NCBI RefSeq assembly: GCF_026012395.1
Contig: NZ_BRZA01000002.1
Span: 868,001-932,000, forward strand
Direction of reading: 5' to 3'
Source: Lysinibacillus piscis
GTDB lineage: Bacteria; Bacillota; Bacilli; Bacillales_A; Planococcaceae
DNA length: 64,000 nt
Positions within the stretch are counted from its first letter, which is position 1. Each line of letters opens with the position of its first letter. Below, piece after piece: positions 29,167-37,728 of the stretch. The position numbers were made by a program, and so were the translations under genes. The notes beneath the pieces are model-generated. The model searched no databases. It saw nothing but the letters and a program-made list of their open reading frames with translations, and was not told where the DNA came from.

Positions 29167-29197
29167 GCCGAGAACCATTCATATGTTCTCGGCTTAT
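29163..29197. terminator. Hairpin between the NUDIX relic and actP
   Basis: Perfect 13-bp stem ATAAGCCGAGAAC ... GTTCTCGGCTTAT. The tails are only weakly T-rich, so termination strength is uncertain; it serves the convergent ends. Confidence 0.6.
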
Positions 29198-29202
29198 GTG
29201 AA

Positions 29203-30759
29203 TTAATGTGACACATCTTGCACTGAAATCCCTGTATTGGCTTTGACATCAACCTCACGATACTTCGCTGCATCTGTTTCTTTTGATAATAATGTGCCAA
29301 TAAAGCCACCTAAGAAGCCTAGTGGTACAGAAATAATAGCTGGATTTGTTAAGGAAATTAAGGCTGTTCCCACGAAAATGGCCTTACCTTCAACTGGGTT
29401 CCACACATTTGGTGACACAGCGACTAAAATAAGTGCTGAAATCAAACCTGTTAGCATCGCTGTGACCGCGCCTGCTGTATTAAAACGCTTCCAATAAATT
29501 GTGTAAATAATAACAGGTAAATTGGAGGATGCCGCAATACAGAAGGCAATGGATACTAAAAAGGCTACGTTTAACGTTTGTGCACCAAGTGCTAAAATAA
29601 TGGATACAACAGCAATAGCGATAGAGCCAAGACGAGCTGCAGTGACTTGTTGCTTTTCCGTAACTTTCCCTTTTTTAATGATTTGCCCATAAATATCATG
29701 CGATAGGGCAGATGCACCTGATAATACAAGACCAGCAACTACAGCTAAAATCGTAGCAAAGGCTACTGCACAGACAAAGGAGAATAAAATATCGCCACCA
29801 AGCTGCTTTGCCAGTAGTGGGGCAGCCATATTACCAGCCGCATTTGCTGCAATAATGTTTTCCTTTCCAACGAATGCCGCTGCACCGAAGCCTAAGAAAA
29901 TGGTTAAGACGTAGAAAATACCAACAATCCATGTTGCCCAAATAACAGAGGAGCGAGCTGTTTGTGCATCCTTTACTGTAAAGAAACGCATTAAAATATG
30001 TGGAAGCCCTGCTGTTCCTAATACTAATGCAATCAACATTGAAATCGTATCAATGCCATTTGTATACTTCAGTCCTGGATTTAAGTAATCTTCACCATTC
30101 TCTGTAACCGTTTTCATTTCGGTGAACATATTGGCGATGCTGAAGTTAAATTCTCTCAACACTAAAAATGAAATAATGACTGTCCCAAGCATTAATAAGC
30201 AGGCTTTAATAATTTGTACCCAAGAAGTAGCTGTCATTCCGCCAAATAATACATAAATGGTCATCATTGTCCCCACAAGTAAGACCGCAATCCAATAGTC
30301 AATGCCTAATAGTAATTGAATCAGTGCACCAGCACCAACAAGCTGTGCAATCATATAAAATAATACAATGGTAATGGTACTTAGTGCTGCTGTACCACGC
30401 ACCTTCGCTTTATCAAAACGTGCTGTAATCATATCAGCTAATGTAAATTTCCCAAGATTACGTAATGGCTCAGCTACAATATATAATACGACTAAATAAG
30501 CTACTAAATAGCCGATAGAGAAGAAGAAACCATCAAAGCCAAACAAAGCAACTGCGCCTGCAATCCCTAAGAAAGAAGCTGCGGATAAATAATCACCTGC
30601 AATAGCTAGTCCATTTTGCCAGCCAGTTAAACCGCCACCCGCCGTATAGAAATCACTAGCAGAGGAGGTACGTTTTGATGCCCACCATGTAATAACAAGC
30701 GTTAATCCAACAATTGCGACGAAGAAAAAGACCGCTATCAAGCTCATACCATTGTTCAT
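29203..30759 (-). CDS. actP: Acetate/monocarboxylate sodium:solute symporter (ActP/YwcA-like)
   Basis: 518 residues, 13 membrane spans, SSS family. Characteristic segments: DFYTAGGGLTGWQNGLAIAG, SAASFLGIAGA, GAGALIQLLLG and HILMRFFTVKDA. Cytoplasmic-membrane uptake of acetate or related short acids with Na+ or H+. Its ATG overlaps the stop of the DUF485 gene (CACTAATG) and follows GGAGG, the usual DUF485-ActP pairing. Confidence 0.9.
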   Translation of the reverse strand: MNNGMSLIAVFFFVAIVGLTLVITWWASKRTSSASDFYTAGGGLTGWQNGLAIAGDYLSAASFLGIAGAVALFGFDGFFFSIGYLVAYLVVLYIVAEPLRNLGKFTLADMITARFDKAKVRGTAALSTITIVLFYMIAQLVGAGALIQLLLGIDYWIAVLLVGTMMTIYVLFGGMTATSWVQIIKACLLMLGTVIISFLVLREFNFSIANMFTEMKTVTENGEDYLNPGLKYTNGIDTISMLIALVLGTAGLPHILMRFFTVKDAQTARSSVIWATWIVGIFYVLTIFLGFGAAAFVGKENIIAANAAGNMAAPLLAKQLGGDILFSFVCAVAFATILAVVAGLVLSGASALSHDIYGQIIKKGKVTEKQQVTAARLGSIAIAVVSIILALGAQTLNVAFLVSIAFCIAASSNLPVIIYTIYWKRFNTAGAVTAMLTGLISALILVAVSPNVWNPVEGKAIFVGTALISLTNPAIISVPLGFLGGFIGTLLSKETDAAKYREVDVKANTGISVQDVSH

Positions 30760-31094
30760 TAGTGATTACCTCCATTTTCATATTCAGCGATAATTGCCTT
30801 TGCTTCTTTGTCAAAGCTGTTTGCCTTCGCTACATATAAGTGACATAACCCCCATGTCATCACAAATAACCCTGCCGAATAAATCCACACCCAGGTAATA
30901 TCCCCAATTGCCTTTTGATGTAGAATTGTCGTGTAAGAGGTTAGAATCGGTAATAACAGATAGCCACATAAGAAGACTGCTGTTATCGACCAAAGAAACG
31001 TATTTTTTCTTCTGACTAAGGCCTTAAACGAGGCTTGCTGTGCAATTGCATCATAGTCAATATCATTCTTTTTGTTTACTTGTTTGTTTGCCAT
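30759..31094 (-). CDS. DUF485 membrane protein (YwcB-like)
   Basis: 111 residues with two hydrophobic spans (FLWSITAVFLCGYLLLPILT and WVWIYSAGLFVMTWGLCHLY) and the basic-acidic end typical of DUF485. Genes of this family almost always precede an ActP-type symporter and are thought to assist it. Ribosome site AGGGGGAA before the ATG. First gene of a two-gene unit. Confidence 0.88.
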   Translation of the reverse strand: MANKQVNKKNDIDYDAIAQQASFKALVRRKNTFLWSITAVFLCGYLLLPILTSYTTILHQKAIGDITWVWIYSAGLFVMTWGLCHLYVAKANSFDKEAKAIIAEYENGGNH

Positions 31095-31559
31095 TCACAT
31101 TCCCCCTAATGTTTGTGAAAATAATTGAATAAGTAATTGTTATAGCACAGATGATTTTGCTATAAAAAGTATATTTATTCTCTTATTCTCATTTATTTTA
31201 GTAGGAAAAATTTTATAATGCAATATAGAATTTTTACTATTTGTAATTTTTAGTTATTTTAAAAATATTGATATAATAAGGATTTGATTGATATTCATAA
31301 GAATTTATCATGGAGGAATATATATTTTAAAAATAATATATTGACAATTTCATTGCTCAAAAGAGAAAATTTCTGCATAAATGAAAGAAAAGAAAAAACG
31401 GATAAGATGGTAATGAATCACAAATAATGAAGGGAAAATAGGGGGTTCTTATTATATAACAGTTACGATAACATAATAAAAAATCATAGCCTTGTACTTT
31501 CATTGCATCTTCTTATACAATGAATAGGATGTTAAATGAATTAGGAAGTGATTTGCAAT
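31095..31559. other. Divergent AT-rich intergenic region
   Basis: About 460 bp between the DUF485 gene (minus) and the SCO gene (plus). It holds the SCO promoter listed separately and AT-rich sequence with TTGACA at about 31342 without a matching -10 that I trust. No ORF with a ribosome site seen. Confidence 0.4.
31492..31521 (+). promoter_or_regulatory. Promoter of the SCO gene
   Basis: TTGTAC (31492-31497), 18-bp spacer, TACAAT (31516-31521), about 40 bp before the ATG. Confidence 0.6.
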
Positions 31560-32150
31560 ATGAAAAAAAGTATGTTGCTTGCTTGTATGTTACTCATAAG
31601 CGTTATATTAAGTGCATGTGGTAGCTATCAATTCAAGCCTGAGCTCGATATTCAAGTAGAGGATTTTACTGTGACGAATCAGCACAATGAGCAAGTAAGC
31701 TTGGCTGATTTAAAGGGCAAGCCATGGTTAGCGATGTTTATTTTTACAAGCTGTACGACAATATGTCCGCCAATGACATATAATATGACGGAAATCCAAA
31801 AGGCATTGAAAGATAAAGGGCTGGAGGATTATCAAATTGTTGGCTTTAGTGTTGATCCTGAAATTGACCATCCACAAGTATTAGCTGATTATTTGAATAA
31901 ATTTTCACCAATCGATGCTAGTAAATGGCAGCTATTCACAGGCTACCAACAGGCATTTATCGAAGAGTTCGCTAAAAATTCATTTCAATCATTAGTAAGA
32001 AAAACGGTGAACTCCGACCAAGTAACACATATGTCGCGATTTTATTTAGTCAATGCAGATGGTACGGTTGTGAAAGACTATAATGGCTCAGAGGATGTGC
32101 CAACAGAAACGATTGTGGCAGATATGAAGGCTTTAATGCAAGAAAAATAA
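31560..32150 (+). CDS. ypmQ: SCO1/SenC-type copper chaperone lipoprotein
   Basis: 196 residues from ATG 31560; an in-frame GTG at 31548 overlaps the ribosome site TAGGAAG. Lipobox VILSACGSY, then a thioredoxin fold with copper ligands Cys-x3-Cys (TSCTTICPP) and the distal His in QVTHMSRFYLV. SCO proteins load the CuA site of cytochrome c oxidase on the outer face of the membrane. Monocistronic, ends at a terminator. Confidence 0.9.
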   Translation: MKKSMLLACMLLISVILSACGSYQFKPELDIQVEDFTVTNQHNEQVSLADLKGKPWLAMFIFTSCTTICPPMTYNMTEIQKALKDKGLEDYQIVGFSVDPEIDHPQVLADYLNKFSPIDASKWQLFTGYQQAFIEEFAKNSFQSLVRKTVNSDQVTHMSRFYLVNADGTVVKDYNGSEDVPTETIVADMKALMQEK

Positions 32151-32152
32151 GA

Positions 32153-32193
32153 AGGACGCTCACCTTTCCTTTGTTGAAAGGGGGCGTCTTTTA
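32153..32193 (+). terminator. Terminator after the SCO gene
   Basis: GACGCTCACCTTTC ... GAAAGGGGGCGTC then TTTTATT. Confidence 0.8.
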
Positions 32194-32254
32194 TTGCAAA
32201 TACAATAAAATTACGTTATATTTAATATAAGATTTTTATGTTGCATTTGCAATA
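32192..32254 (+). promoter_or_regulatory. Putative operator pair of the MarR-PaiAB unit
   Basis: TATTGCAAAT (32192-32201) is repeated inverted as ATTTGCAATA (32245-32254). The second lies within the palindrome TTGCATTTGCAA (32241-32252). The sites flank an AT-rich promoter-like core and stop about 22 bp before the MarR ATG, as expected for autoregulation. Confidence 0.45.
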
Positions 32255-32276
32255 AAATATACGAAGGAGAGCATGA

Positions 32277-32729
32277 ATGAAAGAGATTCTTCGAGAAATT
32301 GGTATGATTGCTCGAGCGTTGGATTCCATTAGTAATATCGAGTTTAAAGAATACGACCTGACGAAAGGGCAGTATTTATACCTTGTACGAATCTACGAAA
32401 ATCCTGGCATTATTCAAGAAAAGCTGGCGGAGATGATTAAAGTTGACCGTACAACCGCAGCAAGAGCCATTAAAAAGCTAGAATTGAATGGTTTTATTGA
32501 AAAAAGAGATGATTCCGATAATCGAAAAATCAAAAGGCTCTTTGCCACAGCAAAAGGGGCACAAATTTACCCCATTATTAAAAGAGAAAATGATTATTCC
32601 AATAGCGTCGCATTAACAGGCTTTTCAGCAAGCGAGACGAAGCTGATTGCCGAGCTGTTGCAAAGAGTGAGAAAAAACGTGGAAGTGGATTGGGAATATG
32701 TGAAAAAAGGGCATAAAAGAGAATATTAA
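32277..32729 (+). CDS. MarR-family transcriptional regulator
   Basis: 150 residues, AAGGAG seven bases before ATG 32277. Winged helix: LTKGQYLYLVRI, IIQEKLAEMIKVDRTTAARAIKKLELNGFIEKR, then the wing DDSDNRKIKRLFATAKG. Probably represses itself and the paiAB genes 15 bp downstream through the inverted repeats upstream; the ligand is unknown, polyamines being one possibility (inference). Confidence 0.88.
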   Translation: MKEILREIGMIARALDSISNIEFKEYDLTKGQYLYLVRIYENPGIIQEKLAEMIKVDRTTAARAIKKLELNGFIEKRDDSDNRKIKRLFATAKGAQIYPIIKRENDYSNSVALTGFSASETKLIAELLQRVRKNVEVDWEYVKKGHKREY

Positions 32730-33269
<540 letters not shown>

Positions 33270-33887
33270 ATGTATATTCCTAAATATTACACCATAACAG
33301 ATGTAACAGAAATTACAGAATTTGTTACCCATAATGCCTTCGCTACAATCGTTTCCATTCGAAAGGGGAAACCAATCGCAGCCCATATACCCTTGATGCT
33401 ACAAACAATACAAGGGGAAGATTACCTCACAGGTCATTTAGCATATGGCAATCCACTATGGAGAACGTTTGAGGAGGTGGATGAAGTGCTCGTCATCTTC
33501 AATGGTCCACATGCATATATTTCTTCCTCTTGGTATGAAAAAGAAAATGTGCCTACGTGGAACTATCAAGTTGTCCATATATATGGTAAAGCAAGTCTTA
33601 TGGAGGGCAAAGAGCTAGCACAAGATTTAGCGCAATTACTTGAAAAATACGAGAAATTCCGTGAAAATCCTGTTTTATGGGATAAGCTGTCTCCTGAATT
33701 GTTAGAGCAAGAAATGAAAGGCATCAAAGGATTTAAAATTAAAATAACAGAAATGCAAGCTGCCTATAAATTAAGTCAAAATCGGAATGCTACGGATTAT
33801 GCCAATATTATTCAGCAGCTTTATAAAGAAAAGGAACCACAGGCGGATCGGATAGCAGATGCTATGAAAAAAAGGCATATGAAGTAA
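33270..33887 (+). CDS. paiB: PaiB-type FMN-binding negative regulator
   Basis: 205 residues; ATG directly abuts the paiA stop. MYIPKYYTITDVTEITEFV opens the PaiB family (PF04299); ATIVSIRKGKPIAAHIPL and GPHAYISSSWYEKENVPTWN are its flavin-binding split-barrel motifs. PaiB is a repressor-like partner of PaiA linked to sporulation and degradative enzyme control in B. subtilis. Biochemical role is unsettled. Ends at a strong hairpin. Confidence 0.93.
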   Translation: MYIPKYYTITDVTEITEFVTHNAFATIVSIRKGKPIAAHIPLMLQTIQGEDYLTGHLAYGNPLWRTFEEVDEVLVIFNGPHAYISSSWYEKENVPTWNYQVVHIYGKASLMEGKELAQDLAQLLEKYEKFRENPVLWDKLSPELLEQEMKGIKGFKIKITEMQAAYKLSQNRNATDYANIIQQLYKEKEPQADRIADAMKKRHMK

Positions 33888-33892
33888 TTGGC

Positions 33893-33939
33893 AAAAGCCA
33901 GAACATCTGTGGCTTGGATGACGGATATTCTGGCTTTTA
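33893..33939 (+). terminator. Terminator after paiB
   Basis: AAAAGCCAGAACATC ... GATATTCTGGCTTTT, one mismatch in a 15-bp stem. Confidence 0.75.
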
Positions 33940-34105
33940 ACAAACTGAGGCCGTTAATCGAGCAAAAGGGGTTGAATATATCCTAGCGTCTTTCGTTTAT
34001 GAATGATAGCTCAACCGTTTTGCAATCGTTTTTATACATATGGATTTCTTCGATCGTTTGCAAAACCATATTTTTCTCGCATGGTTTTCACCTCTTTGTA
34101 GAGAG

Positions 34106-34681
34106 TTAATAGGCAATAACATTTTCGAATACATCGTTAATATTGATAATGAAATCGTCATAAAGCGATACTTTTAATGTGAGTGCCACTTCTTTTTTCT
34201 CTTCCTCTGACATTTGCTCCCAATCCCAATCAGGAAGCACGGTATAGACATTATCAAGGTTATATTTGCCCTCTTTTAATAAATAGACCTCAATCGATTT
34301 AGCGACAGGGTCGATAATCCAATATTCTTTTACGCCATGTTTTTCATAGAGTTCTTTCTTATCCCCTCTATCCTTGCGTGCTGTAGATGGTGAAAGCACT
34401 TCAACCATTAAGTCAGGCGCGCCATATATGCCATTCGGTTTCATGATGTTGGGGTTACATACAATCATACTATCAGGAATCTCTCTATTTTTTTCATCAA
34501 AATGAACGTCCACACCGTCCGTAAAGTAGCGGCATTTTTTACCTTTCAGATAGTTACCCATTAGTAAGGCTAGATTGGTGATAATGGTATTGTGGTTCAG
34601 TGTCGGACGGAGTGACATCATAATCGCCTCACCATCAATTATTTCTGTACGAGGGTCTATAAATGGTTCGCTCATCGCCAT
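34106..34681 (-). CDS. Uma2-family (DUF820) restriction-endonuclease-like protein
   Basis: 191 residues from the ATG at 34681, eight bases after AAGGAG. PD-(D/E)XK fold: MMSLRPTLNHNTIITNLALL, then APDLMVEVLSPSTARKDRGD supplying the catalytic Asp/Glu, and YEKHGVKEYWIIDP. Uma2 proteins are numerous in bacteria and many are near mobile DNA; function is not established. Alone on the minus strand. Confidence 0.87.
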   Translation of the reverse strand: MAMSEPFIDPRTEIIDGEAIMMSLRPTLNHNTIITNLALLMGNYLKGKKCRYFTDGVDVHFDEKNREIPDSMIVCNPNIMKPNGIYGAPDLMVEVLSPSTARKDRGDKKELYEKHGVKEYWIIDPVAKSIEVYLLKEGKYNLDNVYTVLPDWDWEQMSEEEKKEVALTLKVSLYDDFIININDVFENVIAY

Positions 34682-34809
34682 TCGCTTCAACTCCTTATTT
34701 TTGTGCTTCCAGTATAGTGTATATGTGATACGTATTTCTATTGATAGGGAGGGTCAATTTAGCCCTCCATTTCCAAAGCAAGCAAAGGGTAGCTGCTCAA
34801 GGAGAGTAG

Positions 34810-35041
34810 ATGCTTTATAAAGATTGGTCAATGGACATTGAAACGGTCTATGGAGGAAGATTTAGAACGACTCAGAGATTACCCAAGCTATGGTCAATCA
34901 CAAATAGTAGGTGCATGGAAGAATAAGCTTATTTTTGCTGGTACAGAAACAAATTCATCATTTGATGGACATCTCGAAGGAGCTCTTCAGTTAGCCGAGC
35001 AAGCGATTGCTAAAATTACGGACTCAAAAAAATATCAATAG
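34810..35041 (+). pseudogene. C-terminal remnant of a flavin monoamine oxidase
   Basis: ATG 34810 begins LYKDWSMDIETV, the start of the last amine oxidase segment. After a frameshift near 34845 the text continues DLERLRDYPSYG, VGAWKNKLIFAGTET, then SSFDGHLEGALQLAEQAI, which are the FAD-binding C-terminal signature of the family. The N-terminal ~400 residues are missing, so the fragment cannot be functional. It overlaps the end of the convergent TIGR03943 gene by 26 bp. Confidence 0.8.
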
Positions 35042-35894
35042 GGTATAAATAAGGTGTTTGTGGTTCCTCGATTTGTACCCATTCTTCTATTTTAATAACG
35101 GGTAAGTAGGAGCCGTTTAATTCGGTTATCGCTAATGTGCCAATTGCCTCAAGCCATGTATCTTCCTGCAAGGAAATAGCTTCGGGAAATTCAGCTAGAA
35201 ACCCGACAATGCTGGCATCGGCAATACAATGTGTAATAAAAAATCTGGATAGAACCAATTGATTTTCAGCAAAGTCCTCTTCCTTTAAAATAAATCCCTT
35301 CAATTGTATTTTTCTCCCTATATACGTTGATAAATTATTGTTGATATCCTCATAATAAATTGTGTAATCCTTATCCGTCATTTGAATGATGGGTTTGGCG
35401 ACAAGCTGTTTTTTTAGGGTGTCATATTCCTGCTTTGTCATCTCCTGTTTACCCTCCAACAGCCCTGGGTCAGGCTCAGCATCATAAATATTTTCCACTA
35501 TTGGCTCGTTGGTAGTGAGATAGTCTTCTATTTTTGCTTGTTGCTGCTTAGCTAGCATCAAAACACCACCTTTTTTCTCAGCCATTGCAGCATCCATTAG
35601 CTGTGCAGGAAATACAAATCCGCTAATAATAGGTAGTAAAATAATGATATAAGAAAATAATTTTATCTCATGGTCATGACTACAATGGTGATGCTTTACT
35701 GCTGAAAATGATAGAATTCGAGTCACTTGTACGATAAACAACATAAAAAATAATAGAGAGGCTGTGATGCTTAAATATTCATATTTCGGATTAATAAATT
35801 TTTGGATATTATCAGTAACATGTAGACTTGCAATCATCGCTGAAAAAGCAAGTAAAATAATCGCTTTGACCACCTGTTGAAAATGAACTTTCAC
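35016..35894 (-). CDS. ycgQ: TIGR03943-family membrane protein (YcgQ-like, COG3689)
   Basis: 292 residues from a GTG that overlaps the permease stop (GTGA). Two N-terminal spans, a His-rich loop HHHCSHDHEIK that could bind metal, two further spans, and an external domain with IGRKIQLKGFILKEEDFAENQ and RFFITHCIADASIVGFL. The family is always paired with a COG0701 permease. Zinc trafficking is the leading suggestion because such pairs occur in predicted Zur regulons (family knowledge). The Zur-like box upstream of the pair supports this. Confidence 0.85.
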   Translation of the reverse strand: MKVHFQQVVKAIILLAFSAMIASLHVTDNIQKFINPKYEYLSITASLLFFMLFIVQVTRILSFSAVKHHHCSHDHEIKLFSYIIILLPIISGFVFPAQLMDAAMAEKKGGVLMLAKQQQAKIEDYLTTNEPIVENIYDAEPDPGLLEGKQEMTKQEYDTLKKQLVAKPIIQMTDKDYTIYYEDINNNLSTYIGRKIQLKGFILKEEDFAENQLVLSRFFITHCIADASIVGFLAEFPEAISLQEDTWLEAIGTLAITELNGSYLPVIKIEEWVQIEEPQTPYLYPIDIFLSP

Positions 35895-36871
35895 AATATC
35901 CCTCCATGCGCTAATAGCAGTAAACTACCATAAACCACAGTAGCAATTAGCATGACTAGCCATATCACAAACTTCAATCGAAATACACCTAATAGCATCA
36001 TCGTATTTTTCAAGTCCACCATAGGGCCAAAAATTAAAAAGGCTAAAATGGCTGGAGAAGGGAACATGGCACTAAATGAAGCTCCTATAAAGGCATCTGC
36101 CTCTGAGCAAAGTGACAAAATATAGGCTAGTCCCATCATAACAAGCATGGAAGAGGGGAGGTCATTGCCTATTGATACAAGTGTTTTGGTAGATATATAT
36201 GTTTGCACAAAAGCAGCTAAAAAAGCCCCTATAATTAAATATTTCCCCATATCGAAAAATTCATCGATTGCATGCTGTAACATATGCAGTAATTTAGCGA
36301 AAAAGGATGCATTTGTCGTGAGATGTGTGTGGTTAGGATGGAAAGGCTCTTTTTTAAATTGCGTTCCTTTAAAAAAAACACCAATCATTAGTGCAACGAT
36401 GACGGCAATACAAAAGCCTAGCAACATGCGTAGCCCTGCTATTTTTAAATCATTGCCGAAAGCCATATAAGTGGAAAGAATGACAATAGGGTTAATAAGT
36501 GGGCCCGTCAACATAAAGCCCATCGCTGCATGTAAAGGAACGCCTTTTGTCATCAATCTTCTGACGATAGGCACGATTCCACATTCACAAGCAGGAAATA
36601 ACGCCCCAACGACACAGCCCATGATAATTGACAGTGCTTTATTTTTCGGAATCCATCTTTGAATATGTGCCTCTGTTATAAAAATTTGAATAAAACCTGC
36701 GATTAGCACGCCTATTAATACAAATGGGAGTGCTTCTATTAGAATACTTAAAAATATCGTGTTGAGATTGAGTATTGAGGTGTGCAAAGTGCTAACGTTC
36801 ATTGCGAGTGCTAGCAAAAGTAATATCGCCAAAATGCTCCAAGTAGTCGATCGATATATAAATTGTCCCAT
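35891..36871 (-). CDS. ycgR: COG0701/PF03773 permease (YcgR-like)
   Basis: 326 residues from ATG 36871, after GGAGGGAATA. About eight membrane spans with the family signature LFPACECGIVPIVRRLMTKG, where the Cys-Glu-Cys may hold metal, and LTGPLINPIVILSTYMAFG. Transported substrate unproven; zinc is proposed from context. First gene of the pair; a palindromic Zur-box-like site lies only 13 bp before the start. Confidence 0.88.
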   Translation of the reverse strand: MGQFIYRSTTWSILAILLLLALAMNVSTLHTSILNLNTIFLSILIEALPFVLIGVLIAGFIQIFITEAHIQRWIPKNKALSIIMGCVVGALFPACECGIVPIVRRLMTKGVPLHAAMGFMLTGPLINPIVILSTYMAFGNDLKIAGLRMLLGFCIAVIVALMIGVFFKGTQFKKEPFHPNHTHLTTNASFFAKLLHMLQHAIDEFFDMGKYLIIGAFLAAFVQTYISTKTLVSIGNDLPSSMLVMMGLAYILSLCSEADAFIGASFSAMFPSPAILAFLIFGPMVDLKNTMMLLGVFRLKFVIWLVMLIATVVYGSLLLLAHGGIL

Positions 36872-36883
36872 TATTCCCTCCAT

Positions 36884-36904
36884 AAACAGTAATAATTACG
36901 TTTT
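36884..36904 (-). promoter_or_regulatory. Zur-box-like operator
   Basis: Minus strand AAAACGTAATTATTACTGTTT has the perfect core GTAAT-T-ATTAC and fits the Bacillus Zur consensus AAATCGTAATNATTACGATT closely. It lies between the presumed promoter and the permease ribosome site. Bound zinc-Zur would block transcription when zinc is plentiful. Confidence 0.65.
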
Positions 36905-36984
36905 AAAGTAATTTATGTGAGGTAGTAGTCAGATATGACAATTTAGGCAAAAGATAAGACCAGTATCTAGCTGGTCTGGTCACT

Positions 36985-37557
36985 TTATATCAAAGTATAC
37001 GGTTGGAATCCTTTTGTCATCGTGCGGGCAACAGTCGTTGTTAATGTTTCTAATGAACAGTCGAATTTTCCTGCGAACCAGTCTTGATAGAGTGAAACAA
37101 GCCCACCGACTAAAAAATGAACATGATATATTAACTCATCGTTCGATTGGCAGGTTTCATCGCAGCTTAAAATTTTCGCTATTAAAACATCCTGCAATTT
37201 TGTGATAAAAGTAGGAGCACATTGTGTATTGGTAATTGTGCGATAAAATTCTATATCCTGCTCGAAAAAATGAGTTACTTTTACTAACAATGGCATGGGG
37301 TTTTGAATAATATCAACACTTGTGAAATCTTGCAGAAACGCTACTATATTGTCCATTATTTCATTTTCTATTTCTTCAAAAACGGCAAAAATATCCGCAT
37401 AATGGGCATAGAATGTGCCTCTACTAATTTCAGCTCTTTCTACAATATTTTTAACCGTTATTTTTTCTATTTCCTTTTCTAAAATTAATGCTGCTAATGC
37501 ATATCGAATCATTTTTCGTGAGCGAATCGCACTTTTATATTCTGTTTTACTAGCCAT
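36985..37557 (-). CDS. TetR-family repressor
   Basis: 190 residues from ATG 37557, with GGAGGAGAG upstream. N-terminal helix-turn-helix (LEKEIEKITVKNIVERAEIS then RGTFYAHYADIFAVFEEIE) and a TetR_C_33-like C-terminal ligand domain (FLVGGLVSLYQDWFAGK). Divergent from the MMPL exporter with a 35-bp inverted repeat between them, so it probably controls both. Confidence 0.88.
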   Translation of the reverse strand: MASKTEYKSAIRSRKMIRYALAALILEKEIEKITVKNIVERAEISRGTFYAHYADIFAVFEEIENEIMDNIVAFLQDFTSVDIIQNPMPLLVKVTHFFEQDIEFYRTITNTQCAPTFITKLQDVLIAKILSCDETCQSNDELIYHVHFLVGGLVSLYQDWFAGKFDCSLETLTTTVARTMTKGFQPYTLI

Positions 37558-37609
37558 TTTTAGCTCTCCTCCAAAAATTTTTCTAAAGTTATACATTATA
37601 GTAGGGAAG

Positions 37610-37644
37610 TGTTCAAAATTATACATATGGGCAAAAATTGAACA
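37610..37644. promoter_or_regulatory. Candidate TetR operator between divergent genes
   Basis: Inverted TGTTCAA ... TTGAACA arms 21 bp apart, in the 170-bp gap between the TetR start and the MMPL exporter start. Confidence 0.4.
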
Positions 37645-37728
37645 TTGTGCCGTGCTATAAGGCTAAGTATACTTTGCTTACAGACAAAAGTATACATGTG
37701 TTTGATTTTGAAAGTAGGGGACATAACG

